From Bacillus sp. FJAT-27916 (GTDB lineage Bacteria; Bacillota; Bacilli; Bacillales; Pradoshiaceae): a stretch of 64,000 bases of DNA. The notes beneath the pieces were generated by a model, which was not told the DNA's origin, made no database searches, and worked only from the letters and a program-made list of their open reading frames with translations. The position numbers and the translations under genes are program-made. The stretch spans positions 3,523,843 to 3,587,842 of the forward strand of contig NZ_LFZV01000001.1 in the NCBI RefSeq assembly GCF_001183965.1. Reading direction: 5' to 3'. Positions 45,163-54,815 of this stretch are shown here, piece by piece. Position 1 is the first letter of the stretch. Every line of letters starts with the position of its first letter.

Positions 45163-46074
45163 TTACATGATGTTCAATACATGGAATACAACACCGACTA
45201 CGAACAATCCAAGAATCATCACAATTGGAGATACTTTTTTGTTAAGCAGCCACATGCAAAGAAGTGTCAATAACAATGCAGATAAGCCAGGAATTAAGCT
45301 ATCTAAGTTGTCTTGTAAAGTCGTTACTTTCATATCAGTTAATGAAAGACCAGATGCTTGTTGTTCAAGCGCTGTTTTGATGCCTTCTGATCCAGCAGGG
45401 AGTTTATCCCAATCGATATAGGCACCTTCATCCAGTTGAACGGAAGAAACAATTGGTGTGAATGTGATGGATACCCATCTGTTAACTAACGCACCAAGTA
45501 TGAACATACCAAGTATCGAAGCACCTTTTGTAATATCACGAAGCAATCCGCCAGACAAATCGTCTGTGATTTTGGAACCAGCTTTGTAGCCAAATTCCTG
45601 TGTATACCACATGAATCCCATACGGATAAGATTCCATAATACGAAGTAAAGAATTGGTCCAAGAATATTACCAGTCATTGCAAGGGAAGCCGCTAACGCA
45701 CCAAGGATTGGCTTAACTGTGAACCAGAATACTGGGTCACCGATACCAGCTAGAGGTCCCATCATACCGACCTTAACCCCTTGGATTGCTACATCATCAA
45801 CCGGCGCACCGTTTGCACGCTCTTCTTCAAGTGCTAAAGTAACACCGAGGATTGGTGAAGCTACATATGGGTGAGTATTAAAGAACTCTAAGTGACGTTT
45901 TAGTGCTGCAGAACGATCTTCTTTTGTTTTATATAATCTTTTGATAGCTGGGATCATGGCAAATGTCCATCCGCCATTTTGCATACGTTCATAGTTCCAA
46001 GAACCTTGGATGAACGTTGAACGCCACCAAACAGAAATACGATCTCGTTTTGATAATGTCAATTTTTCTTCCAT
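45163..46074 (-). CDS. manZ: PTS mannose-family IID component
   Basis: This is the membrane IID subunit of a mannose/fructose/sorbose-family phosphotransferase permease, 303 residues. It starts with LTLSKRDRISVWWRSTFIQG, has the conserved ERMQNGGWTFAMIPAI and HPYVASPILGVTLALEE, and ends in a long helix. Start 46074 follows GGAGGAGGAC. With IIC it forms the channel for sugar uptake coupled to phosphorylation. It is last in the IIAB-IIC-IID operon, followed by a terminator. Confidence 0.95.
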   Translation of the reverse strand: MEEKLTLSKRDRISVWWRSTFIQGSWNYERMQNGGWTFAMIPAIKRLYKTKEDRSAALKRHLEFFNTHPYVASPILGVTLALEEERANGAPVDDVAIQGVKVGMMGPLAGIGDPVFWFTVKPILGALAASLAMTGNILGPILYFVLWNLIRMGFMWYTQEFGYKAGSKITDDLSGGLLRDITKGASILGMFILGALVNRWVSITFTPIVSSVQLDEGAYIDWDKLPAGSEGIKTALEQQASGLSLTDMKVTTLQDNLDSLIPGLSALLLTLLCMWLLNKKVSPIVMILGLFVVGVVFHVLNIM

Positions 46075-46093
46075 TTTTCTGTCCTCCTCCTTC

Positions 46094-46900
46094 TTAGTAA
46101 TCATCAATAATGGCGCCTAATGGATCTCCGGTATTACCGCCTCCGCCATTACCTGAACCGCCTTGTTTGGAAAGAGCTAAATAGATGAGTGCAAGAGCGA
46201 CACCGATAGCACCCAATCCGATAAGTGTGATTTGTGAAACAGTCGCTAATACGAAACCAATTGCAAAGAATGGCCATACTTCTTTCGTTGCCATCATGTT
46301 AATAACCATCGCATAACCAACGGCTACAACCATGCCACCGCCGATTGCCAAACCATCTGTCAACCATGCAGGCATAGATTCAAGCATGCTTCTAACTGGA
46401 GCCGCACCAACTGCTAGAATCAATGCAGCTGGGATTGCAATACGCAAACCTTGCAAGCAGATCGCAGCGACGTGCCAAAATTCAACTACTTTAATGTTAC
46501 CTTCTTGAGCTGCAGCATCCATAAAGTGTACAAATGCTGTCGCAATAGTACGAACGATAATTGTTAATAGCAAACCTGCAACTGCAAGTGGTACAGCAAT
46601 CGCGATTGCAGAAGAAATACCGGCTTGACCTTGTCCGCTTAAAACAAGAATAATAGCAGATGCAACTGATGCCAACGCAGCATCTGGTGCTACGGCAGCT
46701 CCGATATTTGCCCAACCTAAAGCGATCATTTGAAGTGTACCGCCTAAGATAAGACAAGGAATGAGTTCTCCTGTAACCAAGCCGATTAGCGTACATGCAA
46801 TGATTGGCTGATGGAAATGGAATTCATCGAGAATACCTTCAACACCAGCTAAAAATGCTACGAAAACGACTAATATTATTTGAATAATAGTCAAATCCAT
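46094..46900 (-). CDS. manY: PTS mannose-family IIC component
   Basis: This is the membrane IIC subunit, 268 residues with many helices. Family blocks are EFHFHQPIIACTLIGLVTGE and GGTLQMIALGWANIGAAVAPD. The C-terminal tail is glycine/asparagine rich (KQGGSGNGGGGNTGDPLGA), somewhat unusual and flexible. It pairs with IID for substrate translocation. The 19-bp gap to the IID gene and 31-bp gap to the IIAB gene show one operon. Confidence 0.95.
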   Translation of the reverse strand: MDLTIIQIILVVFVAFLAGVEGILDEFHFHQPIIACTLIGLVTGELIPCLILGGTLQMIALGWANIGAAVAPDAALASVASAIILVLSGQGQAGISSAIAIAVPLAVAGLLLTIIVRTIATAFVHFMDAAAQEGNIKVVEFWHVAAICLQGLRIAIPAALILAVGAAPVRSMLESMPAWLTDGLAIGGGMVVAVGYAMVINMMATKEVWPFFAIGFVLATVSQITLIGLGAIGVALALIYLALSKQGGSGNGGGGNTGDPLGAIIDDY

Positions 46901-46931
46901 GATGATTTCATCCTCCCTTATTTACTGCTGA

Positions 46932-47903
46932 TTAGTGTTGTTTATTCAACTCTTCTTGAGCCTTCTTGATAATTTCGTCCATATTTCCTTTTGAATCATT
47001 CGGAACTTTACGGACATCGAATTTCAAACCGCGATCTTTTAATTTCTTAAAAGTATCAATATCATCTTGACTGAATGCCAAAACTTTATTTGGTTGAACT
47101 TTACCAGGTGAGTGTGCCATTGAGCCGACATTGATTGTATCTAAAGGTACGCCGCCTTCAACAGCTCTAAGTGCATCCTGCGGGTTTTCAAATAGAAGAA
47201 GTGCTCGCTGACCGCCGAAGTGTTGATCGTCTTTTGCAAGCTCAATCATTTTATTGACAGGGACAACGTGTGCCTTAACACCAGGTGGTGCAGCTTGTTG
47301 GATTAATTTCTTACGAAGGTCATCCTTAGCAACAGTATCAGATACAACGATGATACGTGTAGGCTGTGTAGCTTTTGTCCAGCCAGTTGCGACTTGGCCG
47401 TGAAGTAAACGAGAGTCAATACGTGCTAACACATATTCGAATTTACCAGGTGCTCCTGTTGAAACTGCTTGCTGCGCTGCAGGAGCTGCTGCTTCTTCTG
47501 GTTCTAAAGCTTCAGGTCTAACTTTAACCCCTTCTTTAGCAGAACCGAGAATATGCGCGGCAATTTCATGCGCAGTGTTCATTGAGAAACGAGATGCAAA
47601 TGCTTCAATCAACATTGGCAAGTTCATGCCGGCAACAATTGCCCATTTGTCTTTGTGATCTTCAAACAAGCTGTTGGCTTGGTTGAAAGGAGTACCACCC
47701 CAAAGATCGACTAAGAATAATACTTCTTCTTGGTTATCGAAAGATGCGATTGCTTCTTTCATTTTTGCCTTTACGTCATCTGGTCCTTCGCTAGGCATCA
47801 ATGTAACAGCTTTTACATTTTCTTGTGCTCCAAAGATCATCTCTCCAGATTGCAAGATACCGCTAGCGAATTCGCCATGACTAGCAATGATAATCCCTAC
47901 CAT
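46932..47903 (-). CDS. manX: PTS mannose-family IIAB component (fused)
   Basis: This 323-residue cytoplasmic protein fuses IIA and IIB. IIA has the phosphorylated His9 in IIIASHGEFASGI, and VDLWGGTPFNQA. An Ala-rich linker (about residues 138-152, AAAPAAQQA) leads to IIB with its phospho-His in RIDSRLLHGQVATGW. It carries phosphate from HPr to the sugar at IIC-IID. Start 47903 follows AGGAGGTAG. A sigma-A-type promoter lies about 250 bases upstream (48159-48188) and a cre-like site at 48350. The sugar may be mannose or glucose. Confidence 0.95.
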   Translation of the reverse strand: MVGIIIASHGEFASGILQSGEMIFGAQENVKAVTLMPSEGPDDVKAKMKEAIASFDNQEEVLFLVDLWGGTPFNQANSLFEDHKDKWAIVAGMNLPMLIEAFASRFSMNTAHEIAAHILGSAKEGVKVRPEALEPEEAAAPAAQQAVSTGAPGKFEYVLARIDSRLLHGQVATGWTKATQPTRIIVVSDTVAKDDLRKKLIQQAAPPGVKAHVVPVNKMIELAKDDQHFGGQRALLLFENPQDALRAVEGGVPLDTINVGSMAHSPGKVQPNKVLAFSQDDIDTFKKLKDRGLKFDVRKVPNDSKGNMDEIIKKAQEELNKQH

Positions 47904-48158
47904 CTTTCTACCTCCTATATAATTATTTTGCGAAACACACCTAATTATTCCATATGGTGTGCTTTTCAACCATCTTAAGACATTACACTTTTCGAACAAA
48001 AAAGCATGAAAAAAGTTAAATAAATGAAGTTGTAGGTATATACTCCCCCATTTTTTCTTCATCTATCACATCTTTTTATTCATGCCTGATCGAGTCAGTA
48101 ACACTTAAAAATCGTAATGATGGTTAGTAAAGAATTATTTTTCAAAAACTTCATAGTG

Positions 48159-48188
48159 ATTATACCATTCTGAATAATGCGCTTTCAA
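48159..48188 (-). promoter_or_regulatory. Likely promoter of the PTS operon
   Basis: On the minus strand: -35 TTGAAA, 18-bp spacer, -10 TATAAT. The spacer begins GCGC, giving a weak cre-like TGAAAGCGC half over the -35. The leader is about 250 bases. Confidence 0.6.
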
Positions 48189-48349
48189 GTACAATTTTAT
48201 TATACATTTTACACTTTTTCCCACCGGTTGACTATTCAATATTACCAAGGTTTCTACAGGGTTTTCTATGGTGTTTTTCACGATGAATTTTTTGAGGTTT
48301 TATACATTTAGCAATATGAATTTGCATAAACATTGTATAATAAACAAAA

Positions 48350-48363
48350 AGAAAACGCTATCA
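48350..48363. promoter_or_regulatory. cre-like site upstream of the PTS promoter
   Basis: AGAAAACGCTATCA matches the cre consensus TGWAANCGNTNWCA at all fixed positions except the first. Confidence 0.5.
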
Positions 48364-48397
48364 TTATATAGTTTTTTCCATGATTTTTCTATTAACA

Positions 48398-48433
48398 AAA
48401 AAATAAAAGACAAGTGCTCAACTTGTCTTTTAG
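48398..48433 (-). terminator. Terminator of manO
   Basis: Perfect 11-bp stem AAAAGACAAGT/ACTTGTCTTTT. On the minus strand it is followed by TATTTTTTT. It separates manO from the PTS operon. Confidence 0.88.
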
Positions 48434-48442
48434 GTTAGCCTA

Positions 48443-48814
48443 TCATTTTTTAAACACACTACTTATAGCCCGCTTGACAACATCAAAGAAACTCAACGAT
48501 CGAATCAAACGATTTTCATCCACATATTCACGAACGGCCCGCAGGACTTTTTTTGCATCTTTAGAAGAGAATGTATAGGTTCCATTCCGTTTTGTCTGAA
48601 TGGCATAACGCGGGATCCACTTCCCTTTAAACATGATAGAAGCAATCACATAATCCACTTCTTCCCAAGGAATTTGAATATATTTACGAGCATCCCGTTC
48701 ATTATAAAATTCAAATCCTTTGTCTCCAATCATAATCTTACCATATTCAGGAAGACCCAAATGCGAGGTTGCACCAATAACTAAATCGACTTTCGTATTG
48801 AGTGATTGAACCAT
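48443..48814 (-). CDS. manO: ManO-like DUF956 protein
   Basis: This 123-residue DUF956 protein has blocks VIGATSHLGLPEYGKIMIGDKGFEFYN, IQIPWEEVDYVIASIMFKGKWIPRYAI and FSSKDAKKVLRAVREYV. The family (ManO) is encoded next to mannose-family PTS genes and is proposed to regulate them in lactic acid bacteria. Here it is upstream of the PTS operon with its own terminator, rather than downstream as often reported. It therefore has a separate transcript. Confidence 0.88.
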   Translation of the reverse strand: MVQSLNTKVDLVIGATSHLGLPEYGKIMIGDKGFEFYNERDARKYIQIPWEEVDYVIASIMFKGKWIPRYAIQTKRNGTYTFSSKDAKKVLRAVREYVDENRLIRSLSFFDVVKRAISSVFKK

Positions 48815-49088
48815 TTTATATACTCCATTTCTCTCTGTTAATATTCATTATTATACGCATATTTTTTTCTTAAGCAAAAACCTTTTTTACAATCGGACTA
48901 GGTCATAGTACGATCTATAGGAGCAAAATTCCCACGGCAGAAATCTACCTGAGACATGGATTCTAGACGTTCTCTGTATTACAGCGCTGTCGATTATGCA
49001 AAGATTTTCCACGGTCCTTTTTCATTAAATGGACAAGTTTGCTTAAACGAATATTTACCGAGAGAGAAGAAGTAGCTGTATCTACGTT

Positions 49089-49247
49089 TTAGTCTTTCTT
49101 AAACAACTGATTTTCTAGTTCACTTAATAATTCGGCCCCAAAAACAGTTAATATTGCTGCCCTTTTTGGATCTCTTCCGTCAGTCTCCATAAAAATTTTC
49201 TTAGCCAGTACTTTGGTGTAAAGGTCTCCAAATTCTTTTTTCGTCAT
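49089..49247 (-). CDS. Small hypothetical protein, 52 aa
   Basis: This 52-residue, soluble, charged protein (start TKKEFGDLYTKVLAKKIFME, then a DGRDPKRAAILTVFG stretch) is probably helical. GGGG lies 7 bases before the ATG and the coding style is Bacillus-like. It lies in the 870-bp space between manO and an Xre regulator and is divergent from the latter. It might be regulated by, or interact with, that regulator (inference). No family was recognised. Confidence 0.55.
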   Translation of the reverse strand: MTKKEFGDLYTKVLAKKIFMETDGRDPKRAAILTVFGAELLSELENQLFKKD

Positions 49248-49688
49248 GATCTAACCCCCCGTTTTAATTCACTCTGAAGCGCTAGCCGCGCTTTATCCTT
49301 CATTATCTGTGCACATCATTCACTGTACCCTTTGTAGATTGACATAACTATTTCTGAATAATATTAACCTTGCAATTCACCTACCCGAAAATTCCAACAA
49401 TTAATGAAATGGCAGATCAAATAAATAAGTATGGGATATCACGATTATGTACGCTCTATCAACAATCTCTATTTGCTATTATCCATTTCGTAATCATTTT
49501 CATCAAAATATTTCAATTTGTGACCTCGCTCGCAATTAAATTATATTTACATAATTTATCTACGTCAATTAAAATATTTCAAATTGTAGAACATTTTTCC
49601 CATGCAAGAGAATATGTCCGTTTTTGTGATTGCATTGATCTCATATAGTATCATTAGAGAAAGAATAGTTACGTGGAGGAAAATGATT
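49248..49688. other. 441-bp gap upstream of the Xre gene
   Basis: AT-rich. It contains two imperfect copies of AAAATATTTCAAATTG-like sequence (near 49505 and 49570), each followed by a GTGA or GTAGA stretch, which may be regulator sites. No convincing gene. Confidence 0.4.
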
Positions 49689-50060
49689 ATGGCAGAAAAC
49701 AATATTTACGAAGAATTCGGACTTCGTATCAAAGAATTACGAAAATCTCGCAAACTTACACAAGCAGAGTTATCTCAACTATTCGGGCTCAGTAAAACAG
49801 CTATCGTCAATTATGAAAATGGTTCTCGTAAAGTTCCTCTTGAATTAATTGTTAAATTTGCAGAGTTCTTCGAGGTCAGTATAGACGATTTGACAGGCAT
49901 GGTAACCGACAGAACAGTGCTCGTCTCAGCTGATGAGCGAACGATAAGAGTGGCCAAACGCTGGCATAAAGAGTTTGGAAGTGATGCGCTCACAGAAGAA
50001 GAAGCCGAACAGCTTATTACCTATGCAAAATTCTTAATATATATGAGAACGGAAAAATGA
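49689..50060 (+). CDS. Xre/HTH-3 family transcriptional regulator
   Basis: This 123-residue regulator has an N-terminal lambda-repressor-like HTH: FGLRIKELRKSRKLTQAELSQ, LFGLSKTAIVNYENGSRKVP and LIVKFAEFFEVSIDDLTGM (residues 8-65). The C-terminal part is a short helical tail (TEEEAEQLITYAKFLIYMR) like those of SinR/ImmR-type proteins. ATG 49689 lies 9 bases after GGAGG; an in-frame ATG two codons earlier is too close. The target is unknown. A long perfect hairpin follows. Confidence 0.88.
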   Translation: MAENNIYEEFGLRIKELRKSRKLTQAELSQLFGLSKTAIVNYENGSRKVPLELIVKFAEFFEVSIDDLTGMVTDRTVLVSADERTIRVAKRWHKEFGSDALTEEEAEQLITYAKFLIYMRTEK

Positions 50061-50113
50061 ATGCTTCAAACACATAATCAACGGCTAAGAGCAATGAAGC
50101 TTAATCTAATAAA

Positions 50114-50156
50114 GCCCATACGAGTTAGGAGAATGACTCTCCTAACTCGTATGGGC
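50114..50156. repeat. Perfect 19-bp inverted repeat without T tract
   Basis: Arms 50114-50132 and 50138-50156 (GCCCATACGAGTTAGGAGA and its exact complement) with a 5-base loop. It lies between convergent genes (Xre and rlmCD) and may serve as a transcript end or mRNA-protecting structure. Confidence 0.75.
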
Positions 50157-50201
50157 GTTGCATAGAAATAAAACAAGAAATCAGAAATGTTTATTTAGGG
50201 A

Positions 50202-51584
50202 TTACGTCCGCTTCACTATCTCCACAACACATTCGATATGGCTTGTCTGAGGGAACATGTCCACTGGCTGTATATATTTCGGACGATATTGCTTGCCCAT
50301 ATACTCAAGATCCTTCGCCAAAGTGGATGGGTTACAGCTTACGTATACGATTCGTTTTGGAGCTGTCTTTAGAATGGTATCCATCAGCTTCTTATCAAGA
50401 CCGCTTCTTGGCGGGTCGACGACTATAATATCAGGACGGAAGCCTTCCTTCGTCCATTTCGGCATGATGTCCTCCGCTTTGCCGACTTCGTAATGCACAT
50501 TGTCCATGTTATGGCGCTCGGCATTTTGAATCGCATCCTCAATCGATTCGGGGATGACGTCCATGCCGCGGATTTCCTTACAGCTGTCGGCTAGCCAAAG
50601 GCCGATTGTTCCGACACCGCAATAGGCATCGACGACTTTTTCATATCCTTTGAGCTTGGCCGCTTTTTTGACTTCATCATAGAGCTTGACCGTTTGTACC
50701 GGATTCAGCTGGAAGAAGGTCCGTGCTGAGAGCTCATAGCTCAAGTTCCCTAGCTTCTCCTCAATCGCTTCTTCTCCCCATAGATGAATTGTTTTCTCTC
50801 CGAATACGAGCGGCGTATTTTCCTTGTTAATGTTCTGAACGATAGAGATGACTTCCGGAAGACGCTTATTGATTTGTTCAATGATTTCACGTTTTTTCGG
50901 AAGCTTTTCGGAGATCGTGATGATGACAACCTGAACCTGGTCGGAGGCAAAGCCGACGCGGGTTACGACGGTTTTGACGATACCGCTTTTTTTCTTCGTA
51001 TCATAAGCAGGGATTCCGAGCTCCTTCAGAATGCCGAGCACAGTCCGAGTGACCTTGTTCGTCGCCTCATGCTGGACCATACAGTTTTCAATATCAATCA
51101 AATGATGGCTGTTCGCTGCATAGAGACCGGCAATCAGCTCTTGTTTGTCATTCGTGCCGACCTGGAATTGGTTTTTGTTGCGATAATTCCATGGGTTTTC
51201 CATGCCAATCGTCGGGCGGATGTCTACATTGCTCGCATTGAAGCGGCTGTGGCGCTCTAACGATTGGATGACAATATCACGTTTTTCACGCAGCTGCTGG
51301 CCATATTCGAGGTGCTGCAGCTGACACCCTCCGCATACATCATAAACAGGGCAGGGAGGCTTAACGCGGTGCGGGGACGCTTTTTTGATTTTCTTTACGA
51401 GCCCTTCCGAATACTTCGGATGGGTGTTCGTAATCTTGACTTCTACGACTTCCTCGGGCAGTGCCCCGGGCACGAAAACGACCTGTCGTTTATAGTAGCC
51501 TACTCCCTCCCCATTAATGCCGAGGCGTTTTATTGTCAGCAATATCTCTTGTCCTTCACGGATGTTTGCTGCCTGTTGCTTCAT
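50202..51584 (-). CDS. rlmCD: 23S rRNA m5U methyltransferase RlmCD/RumA
   Basis: This 460-residue RNA methyltransferase makes 5-methyluridine in 23S rRNA. An N-terminal TRAM domain is followed by the Fe-S cysteines ([14 protein letters not shown]). The SAM site ([19 protein letters not shown]), [10 protein letters not shown] and the catalytic Cys in [14 protein letters not shown] are all present. In Bacillus a single enzyme (RlmCD) methylates both U747 and U1939. Start 51584 follows GGAGGAA; it begins 2 bp after the glycosylase gene, forming an operon. Confidence 0.93.
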   Translation of the reverse strand: MKQQAANIREGQEILLTIKRLGINGEGVGYYKRQVVFVPGALPEEVVEVKITNTHPKYSEGLVKKIKKASPHRVKPPCPVYDVCGGCQLQHLEYGQQLREKRDIVIQSLERHSRFNASNVDIRPTIGMENPWNYRNKNQFQVGTNDKQELIAGLYAANSHHLIDIENCMVQHEATNKVTRTVLGILKELGIPAYDTKKKSGIVKTVVTRVGFASDQVQVVIITISEKLPKKREIIEQINKRLPEVISIVQNINKENTPLVFGEKTIHLWGEEAIEEKLGNLSYELSARTFFQLNPVQTVKLYDEVKKAAKLKGYEKVVDAYCGVGTIGLWLADSCKEIRGMDVIPESIEDAIQNAERHNMDNVHYEVGKAEDIMPKWTKEGFRPDIIVVDPPRSGLDKKLMDTILKTAPKRIVYVSCNPSTLAKDLEYMGKQYRPKYIQPVDMFPQTSHIECVVEIVKRT

Positions 51585-51586
51585 CT

Positions 51587-52459
51587 TTAATTCCTCCGTT
51601 TTTCGATGCTTCTCCATAAGTAAAGCGAGGCATAGCTCAAATAAGGCTGCCATGTTTCGCTGAATTGGTCCATTTCGTCCATTGTCGGCTTTTTTTCGAG
51701 ATTATATAGCAGCTTGATGGCATTTTGGATGCCGATATCGGCTTTTGGGAATAAATTAGGTCGCCCTAGCCCGAAGAGCAGGAAGTTCTCTGCTGTCCAA
51801 CGCCCGATGCCGCGAATCTTGATGAGTTCCTCAATAATGGCCTCATCACTCCAGTCCCGCATCCCTTCAAGGTCCAAATCCCCGTTTGCCACCTTCTCAG
51901 AAAGCCCAATCACATATTCTGCCTTGCGCGAGCTGAACTTCAAGGCTCGCAACTCCTCGACCTTCAAGGCGGCTGCCTGCTCTGGAGCTGGGTAAAACCA
52001 GACTCCATCCTGCTTGAATCCAAATGTATGCACAAAGTCCATTGTCAGCTTCTGAGCGAATGCCATATTCAACTGCTGATGAATGATATTTTTCACCAAG
52101 CATCCGTACAGGTCAAACTCCAGAATGAGCGGTGTTCCCCGGTGGACTTCAAATATGTCTTTTAACCTACTTTTGCTAAAATGGGCATGAATTTGGGCCA
52201 AGGGAAGATTCCACTGAAAGATATCCGAAAGCCTGCTTATTGCCTTCTCCTGTTCGGCTTCGCCGCTAATGAGGAAGGCAGGTGCATCGACGGTGCCAGC
52301 TGCCTGGACCTGATACACATATGGCTTCCCTTCTATCAGCAAGGGTACCTTAATCAATCGATTGATTAAATCAATTTCATGCAGCGGATCAAGGCTAATC
52401 CGCTCTAAGACAAGGTCGAAATTATACGGTCCTTCAACCTGAATGCTTTCCTTCCACAT
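51587..52459 (-). CDS. DNA-3-methyladenine glycosylase, AlkA-like
   Basis: This 290-residue helix-hairpin-helix DNA glycosylase of the AlkA type removes alkylated bases. The HhH motif [20 protein letters not shown] is followed by the catalytic Asp in FPKADIGI. An N-terminal AlkA-N-like domain is seen ([18 protein letters not shown]). ATG 52459 has GGGGAG upstream at 6 bases; ATG 52465 is too close to that site. It is transcribed with rlmCD. Confidence 0.9.
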   Translation of the reverse strand: MWKESIQVEGPYNFDLVLERISLDPLHEIDLINRLIKVPLLIEGKPYVYQVQAAGTVDAPAFLISGEAEQEKAISRLSDIFQWNLPLAQIHAHFSKSRLKDIFEVHRGTPLILEFDLYGCLVKNIIHQQLNMAFAQKLTMDFVHTFGFKQDGVWFYPAPEQAAALKVEELRALKFSSRKAEYVIGLSEKVANGDLDLEGMRDWSDEAIIEELIKIRGIGRWTAENFLLFGLGRPNLFPKADIGIQNAIKLLYNLEKKPTMDEMDQFSETWQPYLSYASLYLWRSIEKRRN

Positions 52460-52532
52460 CCCCATCTCCCCTTATGCAAGAATCGTCCCGTTATTATAAC
52501 AGGTTTTCTCTTCTCATGTGTACATGTTCAAC

Positions 52533-54671
52533 TTAAGCTTTTGCCATCTCGATCTGCCGCTTCTTCAGGACTGCCTTAATGGCTGTATAGCTGATTCCCT
52601 CAGGCAAAGCCTCCTTGATCGGCTTCAAGAATTCACTGCCCGCATCTTCCATCGCTTTGATGATTTGTTCCTCTTCCTCTGCTGTAAAAAAGGAAGACCA
52701 TTCAAGCTCCATCCCTTCATCAAGACAACGGAATAAATGAGACTCAATTGTCTGCACAGAAAGGTCGCGCTCTTTGGCCATTTCCTTTACGCTCATGCCC
52801 GTCTTATACAGCTCATATGTGTCCAAATGAGAATTCTTCACCGCTGCCTTCGTCTTCTTCACCGTCTTCTCTTCCTCCGTGACGATCTTCGCCTCATATT
52901 CATGTTCAGAAAGAAAGGCCGCAATCGCCTCGATAAATCGTTCTGCATATTTCTCAGCCTTCTGCTTACCGACGCCCTTCACGTCCAGGAAGTCATCCAC
53001 CGTTGCCGGCTGTTTGCCACACATATCCCGCAAAGCTTGATCTGAGAAGATTAAGTATGGAGGCACCTTCTCCTCTCCGGCAATTTCCTTCCGTAAAGCA
53101 CGCAGCTCCTCAAATAACGGGTCATCAAGTGCAATACTTGATATGCGAACCGCTTCCTTCCTCATAACATTCTTCTTGCCGAGAAGGACCTCCTTCCCTG
53201 ACTGGGTAACAAATAGGAGGGGAAACTGCCCGCCTGTTATGCCGATATATTGCTCAGAGGTAAGAAAGTCAATCAAATCTCCGACATCCTTCGCTGACTG
53301 CTGTTTCATGAGCCCATAGGTAGGCAGACGGTCAAATCCTTGCTCAAGCACCTTCTTATTCGCAGAACCGGTCAGCACTTGGGACACCATCATTTTCCCG
53401 AATCGCTCCCCCATGCGGATCATGCATGAAAGAACCATTTGCGCTTCCTTCGTCACATCTACTGAACTCCGCTCATCAAGGCAATTGGAGCACCGGCCGC
53501 AGTTTTGCGCCTCTCCCTCGCCAAAATAATGGAGAATGAATGCCTGCAGACAGCCTTGTGTATGGCAGTAGTCACGCATTTGGTAGAGCTTTTTCAGCTC
53601 AGCTTCTTTATGTTCCTCATCCCCTTGAGACTGATCAATCAGGAACCGCTGCACCTGCACGTCCTGTTCAGAATGCAAGAGCAGGCAATCACTTGGGAGT
53701 CCATCACGACCGGCACGGCCCGCTTCCTGATAATAGCCCTCCATATTCTTTGGCATCTGCGCATGAATTACATAGCGGACATCGGATTTATCGATCCCCA
53801 TGCCAAAGGCATTTGTCGCAATCATGACCGTGATTTCATCCCGCAGAAAGCGGTCCTGCTCACGCTCCCTTTCCTCCGCTGATAGTCCGGCATGATAGCG
53901 CCCAACAGCTATTCCCTTTTGTCGGAGCCGCTCATATAAATGATCGACTGTCTTGCGAGTCGCGCAATAGATGATTCCTGAGACAGACCGATTCTTCTTC
54001 ACGTACGCATCAATGAATTTCTGCTTGTTCTGCCCCTTGATGACCTGAAAGCTTAAGTTGCTCCGTTCAAATCCGGTCAAGACTGTATTCTCATTCAATA
54101 TATCTAGTGCCCTGCGGATATCCTCCTGCACGCGCGGTGTCGCTGTTGCTGTAAGTGCCAGCACAACAGGTTTCGAATCCAACTGGCCAGCAAGCGATTG
54201 AATACGCAAATAACTTGGACGGAAGTCATGGCCCCATTGTGAAATACAGTGCGCTTCATCAACCGCGATCAGGCCTACCGGCAAACGGCGGATTTCCTCC
54301 ATGAACGCATGGCTTTCAAGCCGCTCCGGCGCTAGATAAAGCAGCTTATAAGCACCATATTGAACATCCGACAGCCTGTCGTTCACTTCTTGTGCGCTTA
54401 GGGAACTATTGATAAAAGTGGCGGGGATACCTGCCTGATCAAGTGCATCGACCTGGTCCTTCATGAGAGAGATTAAGGGAGAGATTACGAGGGTAACGCC
54501 CGGTATAACCAAGGCAGGAATTTGATAGCAGATGGATTTCCCTCCGCCTGTCGGCATGATGCCAAGCGTATCGGTGCCATTCAAGACCTGTTCAATGATT
54601 TTCCTTTGGCCTTCCCGGAATTGTTCATAACCAAAGTGCTTCTTTAATAGGGAACTAGCTTCTTCAAGCAT
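52533..54671 (-). CDS. recQ: ATP-dependent DNA helicase RecQ
   Basis: This 712-residue 3'-5' helicase is used in recombination repair. Walker A is GIMPTGGGKSICYQ (residues about 37-50), the DEAH box is VDEAHCISQWGHDFRPSYLR, and motif VI is QEAGRAGRDG. The RQC domain has the zinc cysteines (CLQAF ... CGRCSNC), then an HRDC domain (PPYLIFSDQALRDMCGKQP ... FLDVKGVGKQKAEKY). The C-terminal extra HTH-40-like domain (SHLDTYELYKTGMSVKEMAK) is typical of Bacillus RecQ. Its ATG has GGAGGAGAAGG upstream. Confidence 0.95.
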   Translation of the reverse strand: MLEEASSLLKKHFGYEQFREGQRKIIEQVLNGTDTLGIMPTGGGKSICYQIPALVIPGVTLVISPLISLMKDQVDALDQAGIPATFINSSLSAQEVNDRLSDVQYGAYKLLYLAPERLESHAFMEEIRRLPVGLIAVDEAHCISQWGHDFRPSYLRIQSLAGQLDSKPVVLALTATATPRVQEDIRRALDILNENTVLTGFERSNLSFQVIKGQNKQKFIDAYVKKNRSVSGIIYCATRKTVDHLYERLRQKGIAVGRYHAGLSAEEREREQDRFLRDEITVMIATNAFGMGIDKSDVRYVIHAQMPKNMEGYYQEAGRAGRDGLPSDCLLLHSEQDVQVQRFLIDQSQGDEEHKEAELKKLYQMRDYCHTQGCLQAFILHYFGEGEAQNCGRCSNCLDERSSVDVTKEAQMVLSCMIRMGERFGKMMVSQVLTGSANKKVLEQGFDRLPTYGLMKQQSAKDVGDLIDFLTSEQYIGITGGQFPLLFVTQSGKEVLLGKKNVMRKEAVRISSIALDDPLFEELRALRKEIAGEEKVPPYLIFSDQALRDMCGKQPATVDDFLDVKGVGKQKAEKYAERFIEAIAAFLSEHEYEAKIVTEEEKTVKKTKAAVKNSHLDTYELYKTGMSVKEMAKERDLSVQTIESHLFRCLDEGMELEWSSFFTAEEEEQIIKAMEDAGSEFLKPIKEALPEGISYTAIKAVLKKRQIEMAKA

Positions 54672-54815
54672 GTCCTTCTCTCCTCCGTTCGCATGTGAAT
54701 TTATCTTTTCATTATAGCCTAACCACTCTTAAAAATCTTCTATCTCCTGCTAGTTTACGGGAAGATGAAAACTGGGAAAAATCATAGTAGAGGAATCTAT
54801 AAAGGAGTGAGGGAA

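Noticed and set aside
47904..48062. Upstream extension of the PTS IIAB frame
   Set aside because: IIA domains begin at MVGIIIASHG; AGGAGG lies just before that ATG.
47904..48200. Sigma-54 promoter before the mannose PTS
   Set aside because: No GG/GC pair of the -24/-12 type; a good sigma-A promoter is present instead, and no LevR-type activator lies in the window.
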